This document shows positions 25,300 through 33,842 of a stretch of DNA of 38,151 bases, piece by piece. Positions within the stretch are counted from its first letter, which is position 1, and each line of letters opens with the position of its first letter. The stretch is taken from the NCBI GenBank assembly GCA_964492715.1, contig CAZBLK010000025.1:1-38151 (forward strand). Direction: 5' to 3'. The translations under genes and the position numbers were made by a program. The notes beneath the pieces were generated by a model. That model searched no databases. It saw only the letters and a list, made by a program, of their open reading frames with translations, and had not been told where the DNA came from. The DNA is from CAZBLK01 sp964492715. Lineage in GTDB: Bacteria; Bacillota; Clostridia; Lachnospirales; WRBF01.

Positions 25300-26739
25300 T
25301 TGTCTGCTGAAATAATGAAATATTTTCTTGAAATTTGTAAAATTCCGCATGGCTCGGGCAACGAAAAAGGCTTGAGCGACTACATCGTAAATTTTGCAAA
25401 AGAGCGTAACCTTTCTTTTTTACAAGACGAGGTTTTTAATTTAATTGTCAAAAAGCCTGCAACAAAAGGATATGAACACTCCCCCGCTGTTATTATTCAA
25501 TCACATTTAGACATGGTATGCGAAAAAAACGCAGATAAGGAACATGATTTTATATATGACCCAATTACAACAATAATTGAAGGCGACTATATCCGTGCAG
25601 ACAAAACTACGCTTGGCGCAGACAACGGCGCAGCAGTGGCTATGACACTTGCACTTTTAGATTCTTCGGAAATTCCGCACCCTGCAATTGAAGCGGTTTT
25701 CACAACAGGTGAGGAAGTTGGCTTGCTTGGCGCAAGCAACCTTGACACAAGCCCTCTTGAAGGTAAAATCCTTTTGAACGTAGACACTGGCGTGGAAGGG
25801 CAGTTTCTTTCAAGCTGTGCTGGCGGCGTTAGGGTAAATTCTGACATTCCAGCAGAGTACACGCAAATTCCAACAGGGTATGAACCTTACTCTCTAAAGG
25901 TAAAAGGTTTAAAAGGCGGACATTCTGGCGAATGTATAAACAAAGAACGTGGAAACTCGAACCGCTTGCTTGCAAGAACAATTAACAAAGTTTGCGAAAC
26001 GCACAAAATTTGTGCAGCAAAAATAAACGGCGGTGACAAAGTAAACGCAATTCCAAGAGAAGCCGAAGCTGTAATTTTTGCAAGCCCGAAAGACTTTGAC
26101 GACATTGCAAAAATTGCAAACCAGTTTGAAGCTTGCCTTAAAAATGAGTATAAAAACAGCGATGCAGATGTTTGCGTTGTGTTTGAAAAATACGACGGAA
26201 ACGATACGTTTGAAAAAGTATTTTCAGATAAAACTTTACGCAACACACTTTCGTCAATTTTGCTTACGCCAAACGGTGTTGTTGCAATGAGTACCGACAT
26301 TGAAGGTTTGGTTGAAACTTCATGCAACGTAGGCGTTGTTGAAACAAATGGTAATGTTGTAACTGTTTCGGCTTCTATTAGAAGCTCGGTTAGCACAAGA
26401 AAACAAAGTGTTTATTCACAAATTATTCTTTTAAACGAAACAATTGGCGCAGCAACAAGCCACTTTGGGGATTATCCTTCATGGGAGTTTAACCCAAAAT
26501 CTCGCATTAGAGACATCATTTGCCAAACATACGAGGAGCTTTTTAATAAAAAGCCAGTAGTTGCGGCAATTCACGCAGGGCTTGAGTGCGGAATTTTTGC
26601 CGACAAGTTAAAAGGGCTTGACATTGTGTCTTTTGGTCCAACTATGCACGACATTCACACACCAGACGAACGCATGAGTATTTCTTCATTTAACAGAACA
26701 TGGGAGCTAATAAAGGCAGTTCTTCATAAAATAAAATAG
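25300..26739 (+). CDS. pepD: Aminoacyl-histidine dipeptidase (Xaa-His dipeptidase, M20 family)
   Basis: A 479-aa cytosolic metallopeptidase that cleaves dipeptides such as Xaa-His. M20 metal and catalytic residues are visible: QSHLDMV (His69, Asp71), LGADNGAA (Asp108), TTGEEVGLLGA (Glu138, Glu139), NVDTGVEG (Asp162) and a C-terminal HAGLECGIF block. The dimerisation lid lies between about 200 and 390. The length matches the PepD family (about 480-490). The start is TTG at 25300 with GGGGGCG upstream. It has its own promoter. The rel gene follows after 91 nt without an obvious terminator, so some cotranscription is possible. Confidence 0.93.
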   Translation: MSAEIMKYFLEICKIPHGSGNEKGLSDYIVNFAKERNLSFLQDEVFNLIVKKPATKGYEHSPAVIIQSHLDMVCEKNADKEHDFIYDPITTIIEGDYIRADKTTLGADNGAAVAMTLALLDSSEIPHPAIEAVFTTGEEVGLLGASNLDTSPLEGKILLNVDTGVEGQFLSSCAGGVRVNSDIPAEYTQIPTGYEPYSLKVKGLKGGHSGECINKERGNSNRLLARTINKVCETHKICAAKINGGDKVNAIPREAEAVIFASPKDFDDIAKIANQFEACLKNEYKNSDADVCVVFEKYDGNDTFEKVFSDKTLRNTLSSILLTPNGVVAMSTDIEGLVETSCNVGVVETNGNVVTVSASIRSSVSTRKQSVYSQIILLNETIGAATSHFGDYPSWEFNPKSRIRDIICQTYEELFNKKPVVAAIHAGLECGIFADKLKGLDIVSFGPTMHDIHTPDERMSISSFNRTWELIKAVLHKIK

Positions 26740-26830
26740 TTTAATGTGCTAAAACTAAAAATTTTGTCCACTTTTTTAAAGATGGCGGCACTACCAATTT
26801 TACAATTAACCTAAATAAGGATTGATTTGT

Positions 26831-29107
26831 ATGACCCACGAGGAAATCTATGAAAAGCTAATTTTACGCCTTAAAGAATATCACCCTTCGGCTGATTTTT
26901 CCATGGTCAAAAGGGCTTATGAAGTTGCGCTTGTGGAGCATGGCGGTCAGCTTCGCAAGTCGGGCGAGCCTTACGTAATTCACCCAATGACAGTTGCCTA
27001 CATTTTGGCAGACTTAGAGCTTGACATAGAGTCTATAGTGTCAGGCATTTTGCATGATGTCATTGAAGACACAAGGTTTGACTATAAGGACGTGGAGGCC
27101 CAGTTTAGCAAGGAAATAGCCGATATTGTTGAAGGTGTTACAAAGCTTGACAGAATTGAAGATTCCTTAAAGGTCGGCAGCCGTGCTAAAGAAGCAGAAG
27201 AAGGCAGCACAGGCAAAGATAAGTCTACAATCCGTGAGGAGCTTCAAGCAGAAAACTATCGTAAAATGTTCATTGCAATGGCAAAGGACATTCGTGTAAT
27301 TTTAATTAAAATTGCCGACAGGCTGCACAACATGCGAACGTTGCAGTTTATGCGCCCTGAAAAGCAAAAGGAAAAGGCGCAGGAAACGCTTGACATTTAC
27401 GCACCTCTTGCACATAGGCTTGGCATTTCAAAACTTAGGCACGAGCTTGAAGACTTGTCTTTTTATTATCTTCATAAAGAGGAATATGACGAGCTTTCTG
27501 TGAAGTTATCTATAAAACAAAAAGACCGCAAGGAATACATTGGAAAAGTCGTTGACGAGCTTCGCACAAACCTAAAAGAGCGTGGAATGGAAGCAATGGT
27601 AGACGGCAGGCCAAAGCACCTTTTTAGTATTTACAAAAAAATGGTAAGCCAAAACAAAACGCTTGACCAAATTTTCGACATTTTTGCTGTTAGAATAATT
27701 GTAGAGCGAATTACGGACTGCTACGAAGCACTCGGCTTTGTACACGACATGTATAAGCCAATCCCCGGCAGGTTTAAAGACTATGTAGCTATGCCAAAGC
27801 CAAACAAATATCAGTCGCTTCACACTGTTGTAATTGGACCTGGCGGCGAGCCTATAGAAATTCAAATTAGAACTTTTGAAATGCACCGCACTTCCGAGTT
27901 TGGTATTGCGGCGCACTGGAAATATAAGGAAGGGAAGGGCGGCGGCGTAGACCCAAATTCCGAGGAAGCAAAGCTTGCTTGGCTTAGGCAAATTTTGGAC
28001 TGGCAGCGTGAACTTTCCGACAACAAAGAGTTTTTAAGCGCACTAAAAACCGACCTTGACGTTTACACCGACCATGTTTATTGCTTTACGCCAAAGGGCG
28101 AAATTGTAAGCCTTGTAAAAGGTTCTACTCCGCTTGACTTTGCCTACGCAATTCACTCAGCAGTTGGCAACCGCATGATTGGTTGCCGTGTAAACGGTGT
28201 AATGGTTCCTTTTGAATACGAAATTCAGTCGGGTGACAGAATTTCTGTTTTAACGAGTCAAAATTCAAAAGGCCCAAGCTTGGACTGGCTTAACATTGTA
28301 AAAACAAACCAAGCCAAAAATAAAATTAACCAATGGTTTAAAAAGGAAAACAAAAGCGACAACATTTTAAAAGGGAAAGAACTTTTGGAAAAGGAAGCAA
28401 AAAGAAAAGGGCTTCCTATTCACGAGCTGCTTGTGCCAAAACGCAAAGATGTAGTTTTAAACAAATACGGCTTTGGCGACTGGGATTCTCTTTGTGCCGC
28501 AATTGGGCACGGCGGAATTAAAGAAGGGCAAGTTTTAAACCGCTTAAACGAAGAATACCAAAAAGAACAAGATAAGCTTAACCCACCAGAAATAAAGCTT
28601 GTAAAGGACGACCAGCAGTTTAAACATTCTGCTAAAAAGTCGGGCATAGTTATAAACGGCTTTGACGATATTAGTGTTCGGTTTTCAAGGTGTTGCAGCC
28701 CCGTGCCCGGAGACGAAATTATTGGCTTTGTTACAACAGGGCGTGGCGTTTCTATCCACAGAACAGACTGCATTAACATAATTTCGCTGGACGAAATTAA
28801 CCGTCAGCGGCTTGTTGAATGTGAATGGCAGCTTCCGCAAAAAGCGGCTTCAAGCAGCACCGAGCAAACGTCGTACAATGCAAACATAAAAGTAGTTGGA
28901 ACAGATAGAGTAGGCTTGTTATTTGAAGTGACAAAGCTTCTTTCAGAAGAAAAAATTCAAATTGTTGACTTTACGGCGCAAACAATGGATGGAACAGCAA
29001 TTTTTACTGCTGTTATAAAAATTGAAGGTAAAAAACAGCTAGAAAAAATTACGAAAAAGATTTACAACATGAAAGGCGTATCTAGCGTCGAACGTTTGAC
29101 GAAATAG
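26831..29107 (+). CDS. rel: Bifunctional (p)ppGpp synthetase/hydrolase Rel
   Basis: A 758-aa RelA/SpoT homologue controlling the stringent response. The N-terminal HD hydrolase is intact (YVIHPMTVAYIL with His51; ILHDVIED with His75, Asp76, Glu79, Asp80). The synthetase domain shows GRPKHLFSIYKKM and YVAMPKPNKYQSLHT. A TGS domain (VYCFTPKGEIVSLVKGSTPL), a Cys-containing domain (FSRCCSPVPGDEIIG) and a C-terminal ACT domain follow. Both activities are therefore predicted. The stretch after the HD domain contains a charged segment (LKVGSRAKEAEEGSTGKDK). The ATG at 26831 is placed 9 nt after AAGGA; an in-frame TTG at 26822 abuts that site. dtd follows after 26 nt, a conserved pair. Confidence 0.96.
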   Translation: MTHEEIYEKLILRLKEYHPSADFSMVKRAYEVALVEHGGQLRKSGEPYVIHPMTVAYILADLELDIESIVSGILHDVIEDTRFDYKDVEAQFSKEIADIVEGVTKLDRIEDSLKVGSRAKEAEEGSTGKDKSTIREELQAENYRKMFIAMAKDIRVILIKIADRLHNMRTLQFMRPEKQKEKAQETLDIYAPLAHRLGISKLRHELEDLSFYYLHKEEYDELSVKLSIKQKDRKEYIGKVVDELRTNLKERGMEAMVDGRPKHLFSIYKKMVSQNKTLDQIFDIFAVRIIVERITDCYEALGFVHDMYKPIPGRFKDYVAMPKPNKYQSLHTVVIGPGGEPIEIQIRTFEMHRTSEFGIAAHWKYKEGKGGGVDPNSEEAKLAWLRQILDWQRELSDNKEFLSALKTDLDVYTDHVYCFTPKGEIVSLVKGSTPLDFAYAIHSAVGNRMIGCRVNGVMVPFEYEIQSGDRISVLTSQNSKGPSLDWLNIVKTNQAKNKINQWFKKENKSDNILKGKELLEKEAKRKGLPIHELLVPKRKDVVLNKYGFGDWDSLCAAIGHGGIKEGQVLNRLNEEYQKEQDKLNPPEIKLVKDDQQFKHSAKKSGIVINGFDDISVRFSRCCSPVPGDEIIGFVTTGRGVSIHRTDCINIISLDEINRQRLVECEWQLPQKAASSSTEQTSYNANIKVVGTDRVGLLFEVTKLLSEEKIQIVDFTAQTMDGTAIFTAVIKIEGKKQLEKITKKIYNMKGVSSVERLTK

Positions 29108-29133
29108 GTAGCAATGTAGAAAGGACTGGCTTT

Positions 29134-29586
29134 ATGCGTGCAGTTATACAAAGGGTAAACAGCTGTAGTGTCACAGTAGACGGCGAAGTAGTGGGCAAAA
29201 TTGAAAGAGGTGTGCTTGCGCTTGTTGGCTTTGCGGCTGCCGACAACGACACAGCTATGGAATACATTTTAAACAAAATTATAGGGCTTCGTATTTTTGA
29301 AGACAGCGACGACAAAATGAACCTTTCAGTCGAGGATATCGGCGGTGGGCTTATGATTGTTCCAAACTTCACGGTTTACGGTGACGCAAGAAAGGGCAAA
29401 CGCCCAAGCTATTTTTCTGGTGCAGAGCCAAAGGTGGCACAAGGAATTTACGAGCGTTTTGTAAAAAAGGCGCAAGAGATGTTTAAGGGCACGGTGCAGA
29501 CAGGGGTTTTTCAAGCAGAAATGAAAGTTGCGCTTGAAAATGATGGGCCTGTAACCATTTTGCTTGACAGTGACAAATTGTTTTAG
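29134..29586 (+). CDS. dtd: D-aminoacyl-tRNA deacylase
   Basis: A 150-aa DTD-fold enzyme that removes D-amino acids mischarged on tRNA. The N-terminal MRAVIQRV and the C-terminal NDGPVT (136-141, the NXGPXT motif) are typical, as are GLRIFED and KMNLSVEDIGG. The second signature, normally SQFTL, reads PNFTV here (77-81), so Ser77 and Gln78 are replaced while Phe79 and Thr80 are kept. Length is normal. It lies in the rel-dtd pair 26 nt after rel, and the carboxypeptidase gene begins 28 nt after it, suggesting one operon. Confidence 0.92.
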   Translation: MRAVIQRVNSCSVTVDGEVVGKIERGVLALVGFAAADNDTAMEYILNKIIGLRIFEDSDDKMNLSVEDIGGGLMIVPNFTVYGDARKGKRPSYFSGAEPKVAQGIYERFVKKAQEMFKGTVQTGVFQAEMKVALENDGPVTILLDSDKLF

Positions 29587-29614
29587 GGCTTTGCAAGGAA
29601 TGGCAGGTTGAGAA

Positions 29615-31006
29615 ATGAATAAACTAAAGAAAATTACAGCATTTGTACTTTTAATTACATTATTCTTTTCGTTTCCTAAGCTAACAAAAGCCGAAGCTTA
29701 CTTGGACTTAAACGCAAGGGCGGCAATTTTAGTTGAAGAAACGACAGGAAAAGTTTTGTATGGGAAAAACGAAAAAACAAGAATGTACCCTGCAAGCATG
29801 ACAAAAATTATGACTGCTTTGCTTGCGCTAGACTACCTAGACGCAAATGAACTTGTTACAATTGGTAGCGAAATAAACAACGCCCCTGCTGGTTCTAGCC
29901 TTGCTGGGCATAAAAACGGCGAGTCTATTCTTGCTATAAACCTTATTCGAGGGCTAATAATTCCGTCTGGCAACGAAACGGCTTTAGTTGTAGCAAAAGC
30001 AGTTGTTAGAAAAGCAAGAAACGTAACAGACATAAACAATTTGGAGGCCGAAAAGATTTTCGCCGAAATGATGAACGAAAAGGCAAAGTCGATTGGTGCA
30101 AACGACACGCACTTTACAAACCCGCACGGCTTCCACGACGACAACCACTACTCAACAGCTTACGACATGGCTTTAATTTCTATTGAAGCAATGAAACAGC
30201 CATTAATTAGGCAAATAGTTTCTGAAAAAACGTTTGAAGGAAACGGCGCAGGGGAAAACCCATCGCCAGATATTTTTACGCAGCAATACAAATGGGCTAC
30301 GCATAACGAGCTTTTAGTTGCAAGCAGTGAATATAGCTATCAATACGCAAGCGGCATTAAAACTGGTAGAACTGTTGAGGCATCCGACTGTGTAACGGCT
30401 TCTGCCGAAAAAGACGGAAAAAAGCTAATTTCTGTCGTTATGTATTCGCCAGACCCTGGGCGCTGGACAGATTCAATTAAACTTTTTCAATACGGCTTTG
30501 ACTACTTTAATTATGAAACTGTTCAAGCTAAAGATGTTGTAATAGAAACTGTTCCGCTTTACAACTTTATGCTTGGCGAAAGTGACAAGCTTGACGTTTT
30601 AACAAATGATGAGTTTGTTATGTTTTTAAGCAAAGACGAGCTTAACAGAATTACGCACACAGTTGAATATAACGAGGAGCTTGTTGCAAAGCAAACGGAG
30701 GACGAAAGCAATGAATTGCGCCTTTTAGCACCTATAACAAAAGGTGACGTTGTTGGAAAAGTGACATACAAGCTTGATGATGAAGTTTTGTTTACAGGCG
30801 ACATATTGGCGGCTGAAGACGTGATAGAGCGCACTTTTAAGTCGGACACGAGCTACTATTTTGAGCAATTTAAGAAAACTGTTTTTTCTATTAAAGCAAT
30901 TCCGTATTGGGTTGGAGCAGTTGCAGTTATAGTTTTAATTGTTTTTGTTATTGCTTCAATCAATAACAGAAGAAGCAGAAGGTATAGACGATATTCTCGT
31001 TGGTAA
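29615..31006 (+). CDS. dacF: D-alanyl-D-alanine carboxypeptidase (DacF/PBP5-like)
   Basis: A 463-aa penicillin-binding protein trimming the peptidoglycan stem peptide outside the membrane. It has a signal peptide (1-26) and an S11 peptidase domain with SMTK (Ser61, Lys64), SGN (118-120) and KTG (249-251), all three active-site motifs intact. A PBP5 C-terminal beta domain follows (about 300-400). A C-terminal transmembrane helix (about 430-450) plus an Arg-rich tail (NNRRSRRYRRYSRW) replaces the amphipathic anchor of E. coli PBP5. The gene symbol is by resemblance; DacB- or DacA-type roles in sporulation or growth cannot be separated. A terminator follows at 31012-31041. Confidence 0.92.
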   Translation: MNKLKKITAFVLLITLFFSFPKLTKAEAYLDLNARAAILVEETTGKVLYGKNEKTRMYPASMTKIMTALLALDYLDANELVTIGSEINNAPAGSSLAGHKNGESILAINLIRGLIIPSGNETALVVAKAVVRKARNVTDINNLEAEKIFAEMMNEKAKSIGANDTHFTNPHGFHDDNHYSTAYDMALISIEAMKQPLIRQIVSEKTFEGNGAGENPSPDIFTQQYKWATHNELLVASSEYSYQYASGIKTGRTVEASDCVTASAEKDGKKLISVVMYSPDPGRWTDSIKLFQYGFDYFNYETVQAKDVVIETVPLYNFMLGESDKLDVLTNDEFVMFLSKDELNRITHTVEYNEELVAKQTEDESNELRLLAPITKGDVVGKVTYKLDDEVLFTGDILAAEDVIERTFKSDTSYYFEQFKKTVFSIKAIPYWVGAVAVIVLIVFVIASINNRRSRRYRRYSRW

Positions 31007-31011
31007 AATCG

Positions 31012-31041
31012 GGCAAAAATCTTTAGGGGTTTTTGCCTTAA
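31012..31041 (+). terminator. Terminator after dacF
   Basis: GGCAAAAA (31012-31019) pairs perfectly with TTTTTGCC (31030-31037) across a 10-nt loop; the following T tract is short. Confidence 0.65.
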
Positions 31042-31074
31042 AATATTGGAATTAATTATTTTTGGAGGTGCTTT

Positions 31075-32313
31075 ATGTACGACATTGACATTGTAAAAGC
31101 TGTTGACCCAGAGCTTGCAGAAACGCTTACAGGCGAGCTTAAAAGACAGCAGGAAAAAATTGAGCTTATAGCTTCGGAAAACTTTGTTTCAAAAGCTGTA
31201 ATGGCAGCTATGGGCTCTTGGTTAACAAACAAGTACGCCGAGGGGTATCCGTCAAAAAGGTATTACGGCGGCTGTGAAGTAGTTGACGTGGCTGAAAACC
31301 TTGCTATAAGCCGTGCTAAAGAGCTTTTTGGCGCAGAACACGCAAACGTTCAGCCGCACTCTGGAGCGCAGGCAAACATGGCTGTTTATTACTCTGTTCT
31401 TGAGCCTGGCGACTCTATCCTTGGAATGAACCTTGCACATGGTGGGCACTTAACGCACGGAAGCCCTGTTAATATGTCGGGCAAATATTTTAAAATTATC
31501 CCTTACGGTGTAACAAAAGAAACTGGGAAAATTGACTACGACGAACTTCGCCGCCTTGCACACGAAAGCAAGCCAAAAATGATTGTTGCTGGCGCAAGTG
31601 CGTACCCTCGTGCAATAGACTTTTCAATTTTCGGCGAAATAGCAAAAGAGGTTGGGGCTTATTTAATGGTTGACATGGCGCACATTGCTGGGCTTGTTGC
31701 CGCTGGGTTACATATGAACCCTGTGCCTTATGCTGACTTCGTTACTACAACTACACACAAAACGCTTCGTGGCCCTCGTGGCGGAATGATTCTTTGCAAG
31801 GAAGAACATGCAAAGGCAATTGACAAAGCTGTTTTCCCTGGAATACAAGGCGGCCCTCTTATGCACGTTATTGCGGCAAAGGCTGTTGCTTTTAAAGAAG
31901 CTTTGGGCGACGGTTTTAAAGATTACCAAAACCAAGTGCTTAAAAATGCAAATGCACTTGCAAACGCTTTAATTGAAAACGGCTTTAACATTGTTTCAGG
32001 CGGAACAGACAACCACCTAATGCTTGTTGACCTTCAAAACATGAATATTACAGGCAAGCTTGCAGAAAAACGGCTTGACGAAATTGGCATTACATGCAAC
32101 AAAAACGCAATACCGTTTGACCCACAAAGCCCATTTATTACAAGCGGAATCCGTTTGGGAACGCCAGCAATGACTACCCGTGGCTTGAATGAAAATGATA
32201 TGAAAGAAATTGCTGACATTATTTCTCTTGTTATTAAAGATTTTGATAATAGCAAGGACGAAGCGGCTAATAGGGTTAGTGAATTGCTTACAAAGTACCC
32301 TATGTATATATAG
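31075..32313 (+). CDS. glyA: Serine hydroxymethyltransferase
   Basis: A 412-aa pyridoxal-phosphate enzyme interconverting serine and glycine while charging tetrahydrofolate. It feeds methylene-THF to the FolD encoded at 17 kb. The PLP lysine is Lys229 in TTTTHKTLRGPRGG. Other family landmarks are ELIASENFVS-like LIASENFVSK, YAEGYPSKRYYGG, HSGAQANMAVY and VDMAHIAGLVA. The length is canonical. The ATG at 31075 has GGAGGTG 7 nt upstream. A strong terminator follows. No glycine or other riboswitch was recognised in the short leader. Confidence 0.97.
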   Translation: MYDIDIVKAVDPELAETLTGELKRQQEKIELIASENFVSKAVMAAMGSWLTNKYAEGYPSKRYYGGCEVVDVAENLAISRAKELFGAEHANVQPHSGAQANMAVYYSVLEPGDSILGMNLAHGGHLTHGSPVNMSGKYFKIIPYGVTKETGKIDYDELRRLAHESKPKMIVAGASAYPRAIDFSIFGEIAKEVGAYLMVDMAHIAGLVAAGLHMNPVPYADFVTTTTHKTLRGPRGGMILCKEEHAKAIDKAVFPGIQGGPLMHVIAAKAVAFKEALGDGFKDYQNQVLKNANALANALIENGFNIVSGGTDNHLMLVDLQNMNITGKLAEKRLDEIGITCNKNAIPFDPQSPFITSGIRLGTPAMTTRGLNENDMKEIADIISLVIKDFDNSKDEAANRVSELLTKYPMYI

Positions 32314-32320
32314 TATAATC

Positions 32321-32353
32321 TAAAAGTTCGGGTGAGTTTTGCCCGAACTTTTT
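32321..32353 (+). terminator. Terminator of glyA
   Basis: AAAAGTTCGGG (32322-32332) pairs with CCCGAACTTTT (32342-32352), loop of 9 nt, with a T run within and after the right arm. Confidence 0.88.
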
Positions 32354-32392
32354 AGGGCGTGTTTGGTAAATGGATTTACAAAACACGCCCTA
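32353..32392. repeat. Long intergenic palindrome
   Basis: TAGGGCGTGTTT (32353-32364) pairs perfectly with AAACACGCCCTA (32381-32392); an inner stem GTAAAT/ATTTAC (32366-32371, 32374-32379) extends it. It directly follows the glyA terminator. The right arm has a partial match at 37473-37488. Confidence 0.75.
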
Positions 32393-32421
32393 GTATCTTA
32401 CATAGAAAAGGTGAATTTGCC

Positions 32422-32570
32422 ATGACAATTAAGGAAAACGAATTAACGCCCGAAATTTATTTGTATTTAAGAAATAACGTTGGCTGGAACAATTTTACGA
32501 AAAGTTAGGGTTTAAAACTATACCAAACACTAATACAGATTATGGAATGCAAATGTTTATAACCAAATAA
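32422..32570 (+). pseudogene. Remnant of a GNAT acetyltransferase (internal deletion)
   Basis: A good ribosome site (AAAAGGTG) and ATG at 32422 start MTIKENELTPEIYLYLRNNV, which stops at 32508. In the next frame from 32493 the sequence reads FYEKLGFKTIPNTNTDYGM and ends at 32568-32570. This is the characteristic C-terminal end of a small GNAT protein. The whole acetyl-CoA-binding middle (roughly 80-100 residues) is missing and the junction is out of frame, so the gene is dead. Confidence 0.75.
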
Positions 32571-32600
32571 AAAAGGACACGGCAAACCGTGTCCAAAAAA
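32565..32600. terminator. Bidirectional terminator between rpoD and the glyA side
   Basis: GGACACGG (32575-32582) pairs with CCGTGTCC (32587-32594), loop CAAA, with A-rich sequence on one side and AAAAAA on the other. Read on the minus strand it has a clear T run and ends the dnaG-rpoD unit. Confidence 0.88.
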
Positions 32601-33713
32601 TTAATCCAAATAATCTTTAAGCTTCTTACTTCTGCTAGGGTGTCTAAGTTTCCTCAAAGCTTTTGCTTCAATTTGCCTAATACGCTCACGAGTAACGTTA
32701 AACTCCTTGCCAACTTCCTCCAAAGTGCGTGCCCTACCGTCGTCAAGCCCAAAGCGCAAGCGAAGCACCTTTTCTTCACGCTCTGTAAGCGTGTCTAACA
32801 CGTCAATTAGCTGCTCTTTTAAAAGAGTGAAAGCGGCAGCTTCTGCAGGCGCTGGAATGTCGTCGTCTGGGATAAAGTCGCCAAGGTGGCTGTCTTCCTC
32901 CTCACCTATTGGTGTTTCAAGGGAAACAGGCTCTTGTGCAATTTTCATTATTTCACGTACTTTTTCAACAGGCATTTGCATCTCTTTTGCAAGCTCATCT
33001 GGTGTTGGGTCACGCCCAAATTCTTGAAGCAGCTGCCGTGAAACCCTAATAAGCTTGTTAATAGTTTCAACCATGTGCACAGGAATACGAATAGTTCTAG
33101 CTTGGTCTGCAATTGCACGAGTTATAGCTTGCCTAATCCACCATGTTGCATATGTGCTGAACTTAAACCCTTTTCTATAGTCAAACTTTTCAACAGCTTT
33201 TATAAGCCCCAAGTTCCCCTCTTGAATTAAGTCAAGGAAAAGCATACCACGCCCAACATAACGCTTTGCAATGCTTACAACAAGACGCAAGTTTGCTTCT
33301 GCAAGCCGCTTTTTGGCGTCTTCGTCGCCTGCTTCCATTCGGTTTGCAAGCTCAATTTCCTCTGTAGCCGAAAGAAGCGGAACCTTACCAATTTCCTTTA
33401 AGTACATTCTGACATGGTCGTCAATATTTATGCTGCCTTCAATTAATGAAAGGTCAATTTCTTTTTCTATTGGGTCAACGTCCGAAGGCTCCGGCTCGCT
33501 TGCATCAGCACGGTTCATTGCACTGCTGTTTGCAATTTGCAGTTCCTGCGACTCCAAATATTCATATATTTTTTCAATTTGTTCTGGGTCAAGGTCAATA
33601 TCGCCTAAAAAATCCGTTATTTCCTTGTATTCCAAAATGCCGTTTTTCTTTTTACCTAACGCAACCAAATCCCTCAATCGGGAAAGTAACAAACTTTCGT
33701 CTGCGGATTTCAA
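32601..33713 (-). CDS. rpoD: Primary (housekeeping) RNA polymerase sigma factor SigA/RpoD
   Basis: A 370-aa vegetative sigma-70. A short region 1.1 and an acidic linker precede region 1.2 (VRMYLKEIGKVPLL), region 2 (LRLVVSIAKRYVGRG, DLIQEGNLGLIKAVEKFDY, FSTYATWWIRQAITRAI), region 3 (IRIPVHMVETINKL) and region 4 (LEEVGKEFNVTRERIRQIEA, then KALRKLRHP). The length is like the 370-aa SigA of Bacillus. The start codon is TTG at 33713 with AGGAAGG 6 nt upstream; no ATG nearby would give the family N-terminus. dnaG lies upstream, as in the conserved macromolecular-synthesis operon, with a 129-nt gap that may hold an extra promoter. Confidence 0.97.
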   Translation of the reverse strand: MKSADESLLLSRLRDLVALGKKKNGILEYKEITDFLGDIDLDPEQIEKIYEYLESQELQIANSSAMNRADASEPEPSDVDPIEKEIDLSLIEGSINIDDHVRMYLKEIGKVPLLSATEEIELANRMEAGDEDAKKRLAEANLRLVVSIAKRYVGRGMLFLDLIQEGNLGLIKAVEKFDYRKGFKFSTYATWWIRQAITRAIADQARTIRIPVHMVETINKLIRVSRQLLQEFGRDPTPDELAKEMQMPVEKVREIMKIAQEPVSLETPIGEEEDSHLGDFIPDDDIPAPAEAAAFTLLKEQLIDVLDTLTEREEKVLRLRFGLDDGRARTLEEVGKEFNVTRERIRQIEAKALRKLRHPSRSKKLKDYLD

Positions 33714-33842
33714 GGCAATCCTTCCTTTCTATGTATATTACTAACATATTTAACAAAGGGTTCTTTAAATACCTTTTTAATAGCAATACATTTATAAATA
33801 TTTGTAAATTAATACTTTAGCATAAAAATCAGTATTCCTATT

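Noticed and set aside
32707..33820. Plus-strand open frames of 106-157 codons opposite rpoD
   Set aside because: Antisense shadows of a highly conserved sigma factor; no ribosome site and low-complexity serine-rich products.
33714..33842. Internal promoter between dnaG and rpoD (TTTACA with a TGCTAT-like -10)
   Set aside because: The -10 matches only weakly; plausible biologically but not supported by the bases.
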